DNA of 64,000 nt, from contig CM064872.1 in the NCBI GenBank assembly GCA_032719365.1, positions 44,624,252 through 44,688,251 on the forward strand, written 5' to 3'. A program made the position numbers and the translations under genes. Every line of letters starts with the position of its first letter. Position 1 is the stretch's first letter. The notes below the pieces were generated by a model. The model saw nothing but the letters and a program-made list of their open reading frames with translations. It was not told where the DNA came from and searched no databases. This DNA comes from Prinsepia uniflora. Lineage: Eukaryota > Streptophyta > Magnoliopsida > Rosales > Rosaceae. Below, piece after piece: positions 1-10,370 of the stretch.

Positions 1-391
1 TCTTGAGGTTTTCTGAATGGAAGAGAAAGAGAATGAAAAAGAAGAGAGAAACTGATTTCTTTGTTCTTTGGAGCTAGGGTTTATTTTGAGAGTAAAAAGG
101 GTTTATATAGGTGAGAAAGCATGAGGGCAAATAAGGAAAGAAAGTGAGTCAAATACTGCTCACATGAACAGTCTCCGTGAATAGTGACATGTGAACAGTG
201 ATACATGAATAGTGACAGCTTCTTATTATCCAAGTTATTTTTTCATTGCTCCCTAAATAAGCTCAGTCAACTCCGAATTTCATCCTTTTTATGCCAAAAT
301 CTTTGTAATTTGATGTAATGTTCAATCCTATACCACTCTCACAAAAATTATCATTTTCTCCTATGTGATGAAAGATATTAATACTACATCA
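1..391 (-). repeat. Divergent LTR start (U3/R) at the 3' side of element A
   Basis: On the minus strand this stretch begins near TGATGTAG (about 391) and shares ATAGGAGAAAATGAT and TTTTGTGAGA with the start of the 8405-10370 LTR. A TATA box and a pyrimidine-rich stretch follow. It joins the integrase zinc finger directly, so the integrase core, the rest of pol and the PPT are deleted. It could instead belong to a related second element. The exact start is uncertain. Confidence 0.55.
102..109 (-). promoter_or_regulatory. TATA box of the left LTR
   Basis: The minus strand reads CCTATATAAACCC here, followed by a CT-rich stretch typical of a plant transcription start. It would drive transcription towards base 1. 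Confidence 0.5.
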
Positions 392-429
392 ATGATAAGA
401 ATTCATGGCAAAATGCATAAAATATGACT

Positions 430-1165
430 TTACATCTATCACATGTGAGCACGAATTCATGAGCATCCTTGAAAAGTGTGGGCTAATAGAAACCACTTTG
501 AAGGACTTCATACGCTATTTTCTTGGCCCCAAAGTGACCTCCACACGCAAAAGAGTGAAAAAATTCAAGGATAGAATGTGCTTCACAATCGGGAATGCCT
601 CGTCGAATGATTTGATATGGGCAATGTTTCCATAGGTAGGGCTTGTCCCAAATGTAATACCTAGCTTGCTTAGCAAGCTTATTCTTTTGGTACCTGTTAA
701 AAAACAAAGGGAATTTCTTGGTTACAATATAGTTAATCAAATTAGCGTACCATGGATCGATTATATCAATGCTAAAAAGTTGTTCGTCGCAGAATGTCTG
801 GTACAAGGGCAGGTGATCCTCTTCTTCATTCGAGCCATGGATGAGACAACTCATATCATCAGAAACTAGATTTTCACTCCCCTTCATGTCCCGAATTTCC
901 AAGTCAAACTCTTGAAAGAGAATAATCCATTGCAACAATCCAGGCTTTGCATATTTTTTGCTCAACAAGTATTTCAACGCTGCATGATCTGTGTAAACTA
1001 TGACCGTTGTTTGAATCAAGTAGCTTCGAAATTTTTCCAGGGCAAAGATGACAGCAAGAACATCCTTTTTAGTAGTAGAATAGTTCAATTGGGCATCATT
1101 AAGAGTTCAGCTTGCATAGTATATGACATGAGGAAGTTTGTCGCTTCGCTGTCCCAAAACGGCAC
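430..1165 (-). pseudogene. Element A pol: RNase H end and integrase zinc finger
   Basis: Minus-strand translation gives an RNase H segment with YTTxKxxLAVxFALxKFRSYL-type sequence, YTDHAALKYL and a REIRD/KGSEN-like tail. An integrase N-terminal HHCC finger follows, with two histidines around HSFACGGH and the cysteines in CDRC near 430. The DDE catalytic core that should follow is absent; sequence switches to LTR-like DNA. The first part of RNase H (1089-1165) lies in a different open stretch, so the frame is broken. In an intact element this region degrades the RNA template and begins the integrase. No function is expected here. Confidence 0.8.
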
Positions 1166-1842
1166 CTACTGCAAAATCTGAAGCATCGCACATAAGTTCG
1201 AATGTAAGGTCCCAATTGGGGGCATAATGAGAGGGGGCCTCGTGAGCTTCTTGTTTAAAGTGTCAAAAGCCTTCTTACATTCCCTATCAAAGGTAAACAC
1301 AACATCCTTAGCAAGCATAGCACACATAGGCTGAAATACCTTATTGAAACCCTTAATAAACCTCCTGTAAAAACCAGCGTGTCCCAAGAAAGATTTAACC
1401 TTTCTAAATGTGGTTGGGTATGGTAATCTCTCAATAAAATCCAACTTATCTTTTTCCACCTCAATACCCTTGCTAGAGATCACGTGGCCCAAGACAATAC
1501 CTTGTTGAACCATTAAGTGACACTTTTCCCAATTCAGCACTAGATTACTTTCTTCACAATGTGCAAGTACCCGAGAAAGATTAATCAAACACAACTTAAA
1601 TGAATACCCAAACACAGAGAAATCATCCATAAATACCTCAATGATATCCTCAACCATATCCGAGAAGATACTCATCATACACCGTTGAAAAGTGGTTGGT
1701 GCATTGCATAGACCAAAGGGCATCCGCTGGTAAGCGAATGTTCCATAGGGGCAGGTGAATGTCGTTTTCTCTTGATCATCCAAGGTAATTGGAATCTAAT
1801 TATACCTATAATATCCATCTAGGAAACAATAATGAGAATACC
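1166..1842 (-). pseudogene. Element A pol: C-terminal half of reverse transcriptase
   Basis: Minus-strand reading shows the RT palm with MPFGLCNAPTTFQRCM, the catalytic FMDDFS motif, then GIVLGHVIS and the VKSFLGHAGFYRRFI thumb segment. This is gypsy-type RT of the Athila branch. An in-frame stop lies near 1797, in the run before DDQEKTTFT. The upstream half of the same domain resumes at 5030, after solo LTR B. Removing B and one copy of its target duplication makes the two halves contiguous, so this is one RT cut by a transposon. Confidence 0.9.
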
Positions 1843-2361
1843 TTGCGTGTCCGGACCCGTCTCAAATCCCCCGGGAATAACGTGGGACACGCCTGATCCC
1901 GTCTGACACGAAGTGTCAGACTAGGGAAAATTCCGTCTCTAGCCCTCACCTGGGCTTCCAGAGTACGCCAGGATTGTAGGAAGAGGAGTGTGATGTCTCG
2001 ATCTCTGCTACAGCCCACATCCGCGATCAACCTGAAGGACATTAAAACATCAAAAGTCGTGAGTCGACAAAATAAAGGAGTTCATAAAACACATTTGATA
2101 AAAAAAACATTTATGCCCTTCACTAAAATCATATGCATGCATTCAAAAACCATTTATCAAACATTCATAAAAACATTTGAAAACATTCTCAAAACCTTTC
2201 AAGGGTTCATGCCAGGTCCCCATAAACCGTCATGAACCATAAATCCATTTATGGGTCCCCGACCTGAAATCACAAAAGAACCGTAAACAAATATATGGGA
2301 AGTCATCCCAAATCAAACACACATGGGTCTCAGCCCAAACCCATTCTCAGTGAAATACCAA

Positions 2362-2475
2362 AACATAGAATACAGGGTCTCCGCACCAAACCATTTCCAA
2401 AACATCGAATACGGGGTCTCCGCCCCAAATAAGTTTCAAAAACATGGAACACGGGGTCTCTGCCCCCAAATCACT
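2362..2475 (-). repeat. Three-copy short repeat in LTR B
   Basis: About 45-bp units carry the core GGGTCTCCGCCCC followed by an AAxxATTTCAAAAACAT-like spacer. Three imperfect copies are seen in + orientation. Confidence 0.6.
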
Positions 2476-2994
2476 TTCATAAAACCTCATACGTATCAAC
2501 ATATGTATAACCCATCCGCGGCACTTCCAAGAAGATGCCAACTCGGGGCACACAGCCCCTAGGGAACACATCCCCAATATATGTCACGATTCATCATATC
2601 TATACTAGTGTGCACACCACTCAGGGTCTCACTCTGAGTCTTCCCCCAGGAATTCTCCATCTGGGAGGCTCTATCTCTGGATCTAGTCTGAGCTCTATCT
2701 CCAGATCTAGTCCGATCATCTCTCCGGAATCTTGTCCGGGACCACATCATAACTTCCACTCCTAGAACGAGATCCCTATGGGGATACCCATTTTGGTCTG
2801 TGGATCGTGACTCTCCTGGTCGACGGCTGGAGGAGACCATATTAATCATATGGAGGGCTTATATACATTTTCAAATACTTTCTTTCTTTTCTCAAAACAT
2901 ATTTCAACTGGGTCTCATACCCGATTCATCTCAACAGGATTCCTCGAATCCGATTCAAATTCACTTTCACAAGCCTCGGCCTAAACCCATAGTT

Positions 2995-3262
2995 CAACAG
3001 GGTCTCATGCCCGAATACTCATTTCATAAACCGAACAGGGACTTAAGCCCGATGTTACAATAAACTAGGCCTCTAGCCCGATATCACGACTAACTAGGCC
3101 CTAAGCCCGAAACCATAAATCAACGGGGCCTCAAGCCCAATTTCACAACTAATAGGGCCTCAAGCCCGATACTAGAGTCAACTCGACCTTCAGACCGATA
3201 TTACAACCAAATAGGCCTCAAGCCCAGATAATAAATCAACGGGGCCCTCGGTCTGATTCCTC
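2995..3262 (-). repeat. GGCCTCAAGCCCGAT minisatellite in LTR B
   Basis: About 30-bp imperfect units of the form AACTAGGCCTCAAGCCCGAT plus an AT-rich spacer occur roughly eight times. The same motif recurs at the equivalent LTR position at 10820-10960 and 46390-46540. Confidence 0.75.
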
Positions 3263-4478
3263 GTCAAATCAAATGCACTCCAAGTCTGAGAGTTTGTAAA
3301 TAAAATGGATGTCGTGCCCGATTTCATATTTCCAAATCCAAAATCCATTCATCAAACCATCATTGAAAACGTCGTACGCAAAGGTACGAGAAAAAGCCTA
3401 AAACCTCAAAAAACGTGCAAATATGTCGATCCTAAGTTACCACAAATAAATGCACTCATGGCATCACAAAACAGATATTAAAACACTTAAAAAAAATTTA
3501 TGCATGCATCAATTTTGAAAGAAAGGTCCACTCGCATACCGTCCGAAGCCACGTCTCGATACGCATGCCATAAGCCTCTCCCGGGCCAATCGTCACCTCT
3601 GGGATTTCTGAACCTGTTCAAATCGTAATAGAAGGTTATTAACTAATTAAATAACCCCTCACTAAAGCCCCATAATTTTCCGGAATTTCTAACTATTTCT
3701 AACGAACCTAAACCTTCGGACAGCCCGAACTATATCGAGACGATGTCTGATCGACTCGAAACCAGTCCCAAAATGTTCGTTACATCGAATAGATGATTTG
3801 ACGAGTTGGAACCTTGCCCAAATTATGCCTCACACGCCTCCACGCGCCACCCAAAGGGGTTGCACATGAGGCTCACGCGCCCACTGTAGATCATCTTTAA
3901 CCCAACCCAGACCGGTCTGAACCAGCCGATCCTATGTAGCCGGTCCAGCCAAACCGGCATGGCCGGTTCAGCCATTTTCCTCCCTCATTTTTCGTCCAAT
4001 CTTTTCCTTTTCGATTCCATTCTTCCTATTTTGATCTTAGGAACCTAAATATATAATTAAACAACCTAAAACCTCCTAAAATCTATGAACCAAATTGTCC
4101 CTCACGGTTCAACAATCCCAAAAACTTCCCAGGGCTTCCTCAGCTGTGAACCACCTCCAAAACCTTCCTATAACCTCCTTAGCAACCTATTTAACTCATT
4201 TAAATCAAGAAAAACCGTCCATAACGTGCAAAATCGAAATAAAAAGGAAAATGGGTCTAACGGGGTAATTGGTTGTTTCCTCTGCACAGGGCCCTCCGCC
4301 GTCCTCGGCGGTGTTGTTTTTGTTCAGCCACCACCAACACGCATGAGTCTCACTCTCTGGGCTTCACATAAGATCATATGGTGGAAGGGTTTTGGATTGG
4401 GGTCGAGATGGTTGTGCGGGTGGGTGGAATGAAACAGAGAAGAAAGATGATATGCATGAATGACGGAAAAGAGGGAAT

Positions 4479-4504
4479 GGATGAGTGACAAGTGTCACTC
4501 ATCC
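4479..4504. promoter_or_regulatory. 26-bp palindrome in LTR B U3
   Basis: The left half is GGATGAGTGACA and the right half its exact complement, with AG between them (core CAAGTG). It lies in U3 about 525-550 bp from the LTR start. Equivalent palindromes occur in most other long LTRs here; the E copy has a CACGTG core. Confidence 0.7.
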
Positions 4505-5029
4505 CCTGAGGTCTGGAAAAGATCTGGGCCCACAAAAGATAAAACTTCACTTTTTTCCTCGTAAAACGTATCGCCGTAAATAGTTCCCCTGAATTTTCGT
4601 GAACCGTAACTTTCATGTCGAAAGTTCGAATTCGACATACCCCCTGTCTACGAATTTGTATCATCCCGATATACGTAACGGTTCTCGGCCCTTGGCCATC
4701 GGACCTCCCGGGTCAAAAGTCAACTATTTGCTCCTATTCAACCAAATTAACAAAATGCCCCCGAACTTCCAAAAATCATAACTTCTTCCTCGAAAGTTGG
4801 AATCGAGCGTGCCACCTGTCTATGAACTCATGACGTCCCGAACTACGTCACAGTCATTGGCCAAAGTCCATTTGACCTCCTGAACTAAAAGTCAACGATT
4901 CACCCATTCTAGGGGCAAAAGTGTCATTTCGCCCTGCTCGTTCGTTAATCCTCGTCTAATCCCCGATTAGCCTCGCTAATCCATCATTAATTCTTAATTA
5001 ATCCCGATAATCTGGGATGGGTCGTTACA

Positions 5030-5530
5030 TTGCCAATCGTTCCAACATTTGATCAATTAAAGGCAAGGGAAAGTGATCTTTACGAGTGGTAGTGTTGAGC
5101 CATCAATAATCAATGCATCCTCTCCAACCCGTGTGTATCCTTTAAGGCACAAGCTCATCTTTTTCATTCTTAACCACAGTGATTCCACTGTTTTTAGGCA
5201 CTACTTGCACTGGACTTACCCACTTATAATCACTAATTGGATAGATGATTCCCACGTCCAAAAGTTTCAACACCTCTTTCTTGACAACTTCCGTCATTGG
5301 CGGGTTCAACCTTCTTTGTGCCTTTCGGGAGGGTTTCAAATCTTCTTCAAGGAGAATCCGATGCATGCACCTGGCTATACTAATGCTCTTAATGTTAGCA
5401 ATAGTCCAACCAATGGTCGTTTGATGGGTATGAAAGACATGAACAAGCAAGTCTTCCTCGTGTGGAGTGAGGTTGGCGGCTAAGATGACTAGGAGAGTTT
5501 GGTTACTTCCTAAGTAAGTGTACTTGAGAT
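5030..5530 (-). pseudogene. Element A pol: N-terminal half of reverse transcriptase
   Basis: The minus strand encodes the pre-RT and fingers region: CMHRILLEED, RRLNPPMTEVVKKEVLKLLD, GIIYPISDxxWVSPVQVVPKN, then a broken CIDYxxLNTTTRKDHFPLP ending at LIDQMLERLA where LTR B interrupts. In-frame stops lie near the VPxRIHTGWRG stretch. Order and motifs match Athila RT, in which this half binds template and nucleotide. It is a non-functional fragment joined in origin to 1166-1842. Confidence 0.85.
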
Positions 5531-5550
5531 ATTCTGGGAGGGATTTAAGC

Positions 5551-6616
5551 TCAAGGACAGGGGGAGATATGAGAAGGCAAGGTCTCTACGGTGGTGAGGG
5601 GAAAGGCTTCATAGGGGGCCTTAGACAAGTTCATAGCAGGCATGGCGTTGAGGTATAACAATTCAGCCATGGTGTTTGGGTCCATTGTGGTTTCGGGTTT
5701 AGGGAAGGTGGGGGATTTTTCTAGGTCATCTTCCACACATGACAGCTTAAGATTCTCATTAAGAAGCATATCCATAGTATTCAAAGGGAAATCAACAATA
5801 GGTTCCGCAGGATATTGCATAGTATCATGTATAGAGAAAGTGCGAAGCTTTCCTAAAACCCAAATAGATACATGTCCATTCTTCACATCAATGAGGCATT
5901 CAGCTGTGGCCAACAAAGGACGTCCAAAGATTAAAAGGGATCCCCATTATTATCAATTTTATCCATCTTCAAGACATAGAAATCAGCGGGGATGCATGTA
6001 TCGCCAATCTGAACCACAACATCCTCCAGCACACCTACAAGGTAAGAAACCGAAGCATTAGCCAATCGAAAACAAAGATGAGTAGGTTTAAGATCTCCTA
6101 AGTTCAAAGACTTATAAATATGGACATGCATAATGTTAATTGAAGCTTCTGTATTACATAAACAATTTTCAAAACGTTTAGATTTAATGACACAAGGAAG
6201 TGAAGGGCCCCCGGGATCATTGACTTTCGGGGCATGGAAACAAGGGCTGCCTTGCAAGCTTGGGGTAGGTACACAAAATTTGGGGCTTCAAATCCTCTTT
6301 TTTCCAGCAACTACGTGCTTGATAATCTTGGAAAAGATGGGTATGTGCTCCAGGATCTAGGAAAAACGCAGCGTGATCCGAAGTCTCTACAGCAACTTGA
6401 TGATCTCATCCTCGAATGCATCCTTATTTTTGTTTTGATTTTGACACCTGCGACAGAATGGATATGATACATTATTAGATAACTCAAAAGACACCTTCTT
6501 ACACATTTTATTGGAATTAGAAGGAGTTTTAGGGTTAGAAAGTCCAGTATGTTGCTGGGGTACTGCAAGAGGAGCCTAAATGGATGCATAATGTTCCAAT
6601 GCCTTGTCCTTCGAGT
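5551..6616 (-). pseudogene. Element A aspartic protease and linker, catalytic Asp lost
   Basis: At 5931-6257 the minus strand encodes a retropepsin-like domain: ASINIMHVHIYKSLNLG, VGVLEDVVVQIG and PADFYVLKMD. Athila proteases normally have D-x-G-A-S at the active site; this copy reads N-T-E-A-S, so the catalytic Asp is Asn and the Gly is lost. The stretch 5551-5916 continues with the usual post-protease linker (LATAECLIDV, FSIHDTMQYP). The section 6258-6616 between protease and the gag stop has only broken frames. Confidence 0.8.
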
Positions 6617-8206
6617 TCAAGGACTGCTGTTGGGTGCTTGGCCTTTGTATTCCAAGGACCTTAACCTGTGGTTCATCATCTTGCAAGTGAGCTTGTGGTG
6701 GTGCCACGTGGGTGGTCTCATCGGAGAGCAAAGAAGGGCCAGATTGCAAGCCATAGGGTGCTGGAATTTCCTGATGGTTCGAGCACTAATTGTTCGGGTA
6801 CCTTCTGGATTTTGAGTGTATGGCTGTGATTTTTGGACAACAGGGACCTGGGAACTCGAAGTATGATTCCTTGGGGTGTAGTCTGGGCTAGGAAGTTCAG
6901 TGCCACTCCAAAGGGTGATGAAATTCGCCATTGGTCCAAGGGGGCCTTTCAGATTCACCATAACTTGACTAGGGAACTTACTGGGGTCTCTTTGGTTAAG
7001 TTGATTGGAAATCTGTCCAAGTTTCCTCTCCAAGCTAGTAATGGAATGTTTAGTCTCACTCATGAAGTAATTGGTTGCTGCTTGGTGAGTCCGAGATTCA
7101 TTCATGAAGGCATTAGTGTGTTGTGCCATAGTTGCAAGTGCATCCTCCCATGACTTACCAGTTGAACTTTGAGTTGAGGATGTACCTTGGGGATGCGTAC
7201 AAGGGGCAGGCACGTGAGGTTCTTGGAATCTAGGGGGAGACAAAGGGTTAGCCATGGATTGGTTGTTGTTCCACCTGAAATTCGGATGGTTCTTCCATCC
7301 CGGATTGTAAGAGTTTGAAAAAGGATCATTCTGGGGCCTTGGAGCATTGTACCCACCAACATAGTTGGCTTCACCCACATATGTAAACACATCCGAACAG
7401 TGTCCTTGGACTGAACACACCTTACAAACCATGGTATTCTTAACCTTATCCTTGCACAATTTCTTTACCAAAGTCGTGAGTTCTACAATGGTTCCATCTT
7501 TGTCCTTAGTTTCGGTTATAGACCTAGATGAGTGACCTCGGTAACTAAACTGTTTCTCCCTTTGAGCTATCTTCTCAAATGCAGCTCGGGCCTCAGATTC
7601 TGTGCCATCTAAGATACCTTGAGATAGGGAATTCACCAAAGTACGATCTCCATAACAAAGACCTCCATAAAACCACATCATGAGGTGATAATCCTCGATG
7701 TTGTGATGGGGACAAGCACGATGCATCTCATTAAACCTTTCCCAATACTCATAAAAGGCTTCATCTTGGTGCTGTCTAGGGTTCATAATCTTTGCCTTAA
7801 ACTCATTAGATTTCTCAATAGGGTAGTATTGGGTGAGGAATAAAGTAGACAATTCGGTCCATGTATGAATAGAGGCAGGTGCAAGTGAATGAAACCAAGC
7901 TTTACCCTTATCCTTAAGTGAAAAGTTAAACAACCTCAACCTAATTTGATTCTCAGTCATTCCATTGATACGAATAGTAGAGCAAACCTGGAGAAAGTCC
8001 ATGATATGAAAGTGAGGATCGGCCCCAAAAAGGCCACCAAATTTAGGCAACATGTGAATGGTCCCGGACTTAAGCTCACAGTTCTCAACGGTGCTTGTGG
8101 GAAAGACAATGGGGAAAAGATCTTCAGGCACGTGAGGGGCTGTGAACTTCCGAAGGAGCCTAGGGGCAGAAGGAGGTACAAGAGCACAATCTTTTCGGTT
8201 GGCCAT
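6617..8206 (-). CDS. Element A Gag polyprotein, open frame
   Basis: A 529-aa open frame on the minus strand starts at the ATG of MANRKDCALVPP; the frame is open 44 codons further upstream with no obvious start context. The retrotransposon gag (capsid) domain covers roughly residues 50-190, with FHIMDFLQVCSTI, LFNFSLKDKGKAWFHSL, TWTELSTLFLTQYYP and the YEYWERFNEMHRACPHH helix. A CX2CX4HX4C zinc knuckle is recognisable as CKVCSVQGHCSDVF, but its last Cys is Phe. The C-terminal part is proline-, serine- and glutamine-rich. In an active element Gag would form the cytoplasmic particle that packages the RNA. It lies just after the PBS and is the only intact frame of A. Confidence 0.8.
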   Translation of the reverse strand: MANRKDCALVPPSAPRLLRKFTAPHVPEDLFPIVFPTSTVENCELKSGTIHMLPKFGGLFGADPHFHIMDFLQVCSTIRINGMTENQIRLRLFNFSLKDKGKAWFHSLAPASIHTWTELSTLFLTQYYPIEKSNEFKAKIMNPRQHQDEAFYEYWERFNEMHRACPHHNIEDYHLMMWFYGGLCYGDRTLVNSLSQGILDGTESEARAAFEKIAQREKQFSYRGHSSRSITETKDKDGTIVELTTLVKKLCKDKVKNTMVCKVCSVQGHCSDVFTYVGEANYVGGYNAPRPQNDPFSNSYNPGWKNHPNFRWNNNQSMANPLSPPRFQEPHVPAPCTHPQGTSSTQSSTGKSWEDALATMAQHTNAFMNESRTHQAATNYFMSETKHSITSLERKLGQISNQLNQRDPSKFPSQVMVNLKGPLGPMANFITLWSGTELPSPDYTPRNHTSSSQVPVVQKSQPYTQNPEGTRTISARTIRKFQHPMACNLALLCSPMRPPTWHHHKLTCKMMNHRLRSLEYKGQAPNSSP

Positions 8207-8380
8207 GGAACGAGAGCTTGTGGGGGGCTGTCGTGAACGGAAGAATTTCGTGAGGAGGGATTTGAGTTGTGAGTTTGGCCCTCCACTAAAGAGGTGCTTG
8301 ACATGTACTAGTACCTGAAAAACAAATAAACAAACCAAGTTAGATAATTCCGAACTATATGGATACCGTTAAGGGACAAG

Positions 8381-8398
8381 ACCCCGGCAACGGCGCCA
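8381..8398 (-). other. PBS of element A
   Basis: The minus strand reads TGGCGCCGTTGCCGGGGT, the primer-binding site type usual in Athila/Tat elements. It lies 6 bp inside the LTR end at 8405. Confidence 0.85.
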
Positions 8399-8404
8399 CA
8401 AAAT

Positions 8405-10370
8405 TGATAGAAGATTTATCAACCAAGAAGTTATGAAAGATAAACTCCTAATGTAATACTTTGCAAGTGCACAAAATCGTATCACGAGTATAGCAGGTTT
8501 GCAAAGGTCGATCCCTCGAGGACTTGTTCAATGTGAATGCACTTAGTTTCTAATTAAGTAACTTGATTAAGAGCACAAAAACGTTGGGGCTTTTTATCCA
8601 CCTTTACCAATTATAGTTCTCCTTAGATTTAGTTGATTAGATTAATAATGCATGTATCTGAATTAAGTGCCTGTGTAGGGGTCCAGCTAACGCTCACCCT
8701 ACACATATTATCTTCTCTTTGATTACATGTTTAAGGATGATGTACCCGCCCTTAAACAACTATTACTGATGGTGCGTGATAATGAATGAAACATGAAGAA
8801 GATTTAATGACACTACACTCTCCCTAGAAAAGTGATGTGCAGTCCTAGGGAGTCATAAGTTTATATTACGAATAAGAGTCCCCTCCTTAAACACGATGCT
8901 ACAAATTGCAGGGTGAACACAAACATCGAGGTGATCCGTTAAGCAATTATATCAACAATTATACAAAAATAAGGTGATCAAACATATAAGCATAAATTGA
9001 GTTCATGAAGTACAGTAATCCAACAAATCCAGGCATACATAACAAACATAATCAACAACTAGATATCTAATTATGAACTAACATGGCTAGGGCTTCAAAC
9101 AGCCCAATCCTTAAAGAAACTACTCACACATATCTAAGCTAACAAACATCATAATTGAATAATATAGACTTAAAGAGATTAGGGATTGAGAAACACAAAT
9201 ACTAAGATGAATGATGCGTGAAAGAAATGGAACGGGCACTTCTTCTTCTCCCAAGATTTACGTCGCAAAGAAGTTGCAAGATTTGAATCAAAAGTAAGAA
9301 CAAAGGGAAAATTGCGGCTAGTTTATGTGTAACTTGGGCGTCCTCAAAAAATGAGAAAACAACTATTTATATCCCCTAACACCTGACCTAGCATCTCCCA
9401 AAAAGAATGGGAAAACAAAGACCTAAACTTGGAAGGAAACAAGTGTAGCCGTGAGAAAAGTCTGTGCCGCATTTCTTAATCCACCTTGAACAAGGAGTCT
9501 TCCTTTCCTTCTTTAATCCACTTCTTGACTTTATATTTGAATAGGAATTGATTTAATATCTTGCCAAGTCAGATCACAAGTCCTAAAATAAAGAAAAGAG
9601 GATAAAAATTGTGGCTAATGGTATATTAACCCTATCCGTGAGGTATGAGAGTTTCTTAATTTCCAAGAAACTTCCTTTTCCTTCTTTCTTGCAACTTTAA
9701 CTTCAAGATCTGATTAGGAAATCTTTAAGTCTTCTTATCCAAGTCAATCCATGTCATTCCTCATAGAGAAGGGAATTCAAATTCGTCCAATGGACAGCTG
9801 CCCCAAATCCCTAAAAAGTAGGAATTTGATAAGGCAAGAAATCCTAGTTTCTTAGGTTCCAAGGAACGGATAGGAACCCTTCTTTTAATGGATTTTTTGG
9901 ACAAATTTCCCAGCTGGATTCCATGGCATAATGTTTGAAATAGCCCACTTAATCTAAGCATGCAAGGCTGGCAAGACTGGTCCACAAAGTCACACACACA
10001 CACTCCTTGTAGGATTAGGAGTGCCTCTCGGCCAAGAAAGGCGAGAACCCATTTTCTTGGTCAATCTTGATTGTATTGACACATGCTATCACCTCATTGG
10101 AACCCCTGGAGATTATTTGGGCTGCTTGATCACATCCAAGACATTGGAAAATGTCAATTAAAAGTCAAAACCCGAGAGGGCCTCAACTGGGATTTGGCTC
10201 GGATTTCCTCCATTTTTTTGTATTCTCTTCAGAGTTGACTTAACTTTCATAATTCACACAAGTCTCACAAAATGGATCATTTTCTCCTATTGTTTATACA
10301 ATTATAATCAAAAGACAAGTAAAGGAGATAAGGATTGACATTGAAATAATGCTTAATTCATCACTTATCA
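8405..10370 (-). repeat. 5' LTR of element A
   Basis: The LTR is 1966 bp. On the minus strand it begins TGATAAGTGATG (10370) and ends CTATCA (8405). The PBS follows directly. Long segments match the 40497-42135 solo LTR, for instance the GGATTTGTTGGATTACTG stretch and the GTTCACCCTGCAATTT stretch, so both belong to one Athila-like family. Confidence 0.85.
9363..9371 (-). promoter_or_regulatory. TATA box of element A 5' LTR
   Basis: The minus strand has GGGGATATAAATAGTTG, a consensus plant TATA box about 1 kb into the LTR. Confidence 0.65.

Larger units (their letters stand above)
1848..5029 (-). mobile_element. Solo LTR B inserted in element A RT
   Basis: The insert runs from TGTCCGGACCCG to GGGTCGTTACA; on the minus strand it starts TGTAACGACCC and ends GGACA. 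Flanks are TTGCG (1843-1847) and TTGCC (5030-5034), a 5-bp target duplication with one mismatch. At 3182 bp there is no internal domain, PBS or coding sequence, so it is a solo LTR left by LTR-LTR recombination. It belongs to the same broad family as the long LTRs elsewhere in the window. Confidence 0.88.
1..10370 (-). mobile_element. Element A: Athila-like Ty3/gypsy retrotransposon, left end outside window
   Basis: Read on the minus strand the order is 5' LTR (8405-10370), PBS of the GGCGCCGTTGCCGGGG type (8381-8398), gag, protease, RT, RNase H, integrase zinc finger, then an LTR-like end running off the window at base 1. The domain order and PBS fit the Athila lineage. The integrase core and the 3' polypurine tract are missing, and RT is split by solo LTR B at 1848-5029. 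The outer LTR end at 10370 abuts the 3' LTR of element C, so A inserted into C. The copy is dead: protease and pol are broken. Confidence 0.85.

Noticed and set aside
1..400. Possible host gene promoter or 5' UTR
   Set aside because: The TATA and GAGAAAATGAT block match the element A LTR on the minus strand, and it joins integrase sequence directly.
1806..2042. Conserved short frame with ADxGCSRDRDI in four LTRs (also near 42380, 50460, 32890)
   Set aside because: The LTRs are homologous at the DNA level here and frames break soon after. Treated as LTR homology, not a gene.
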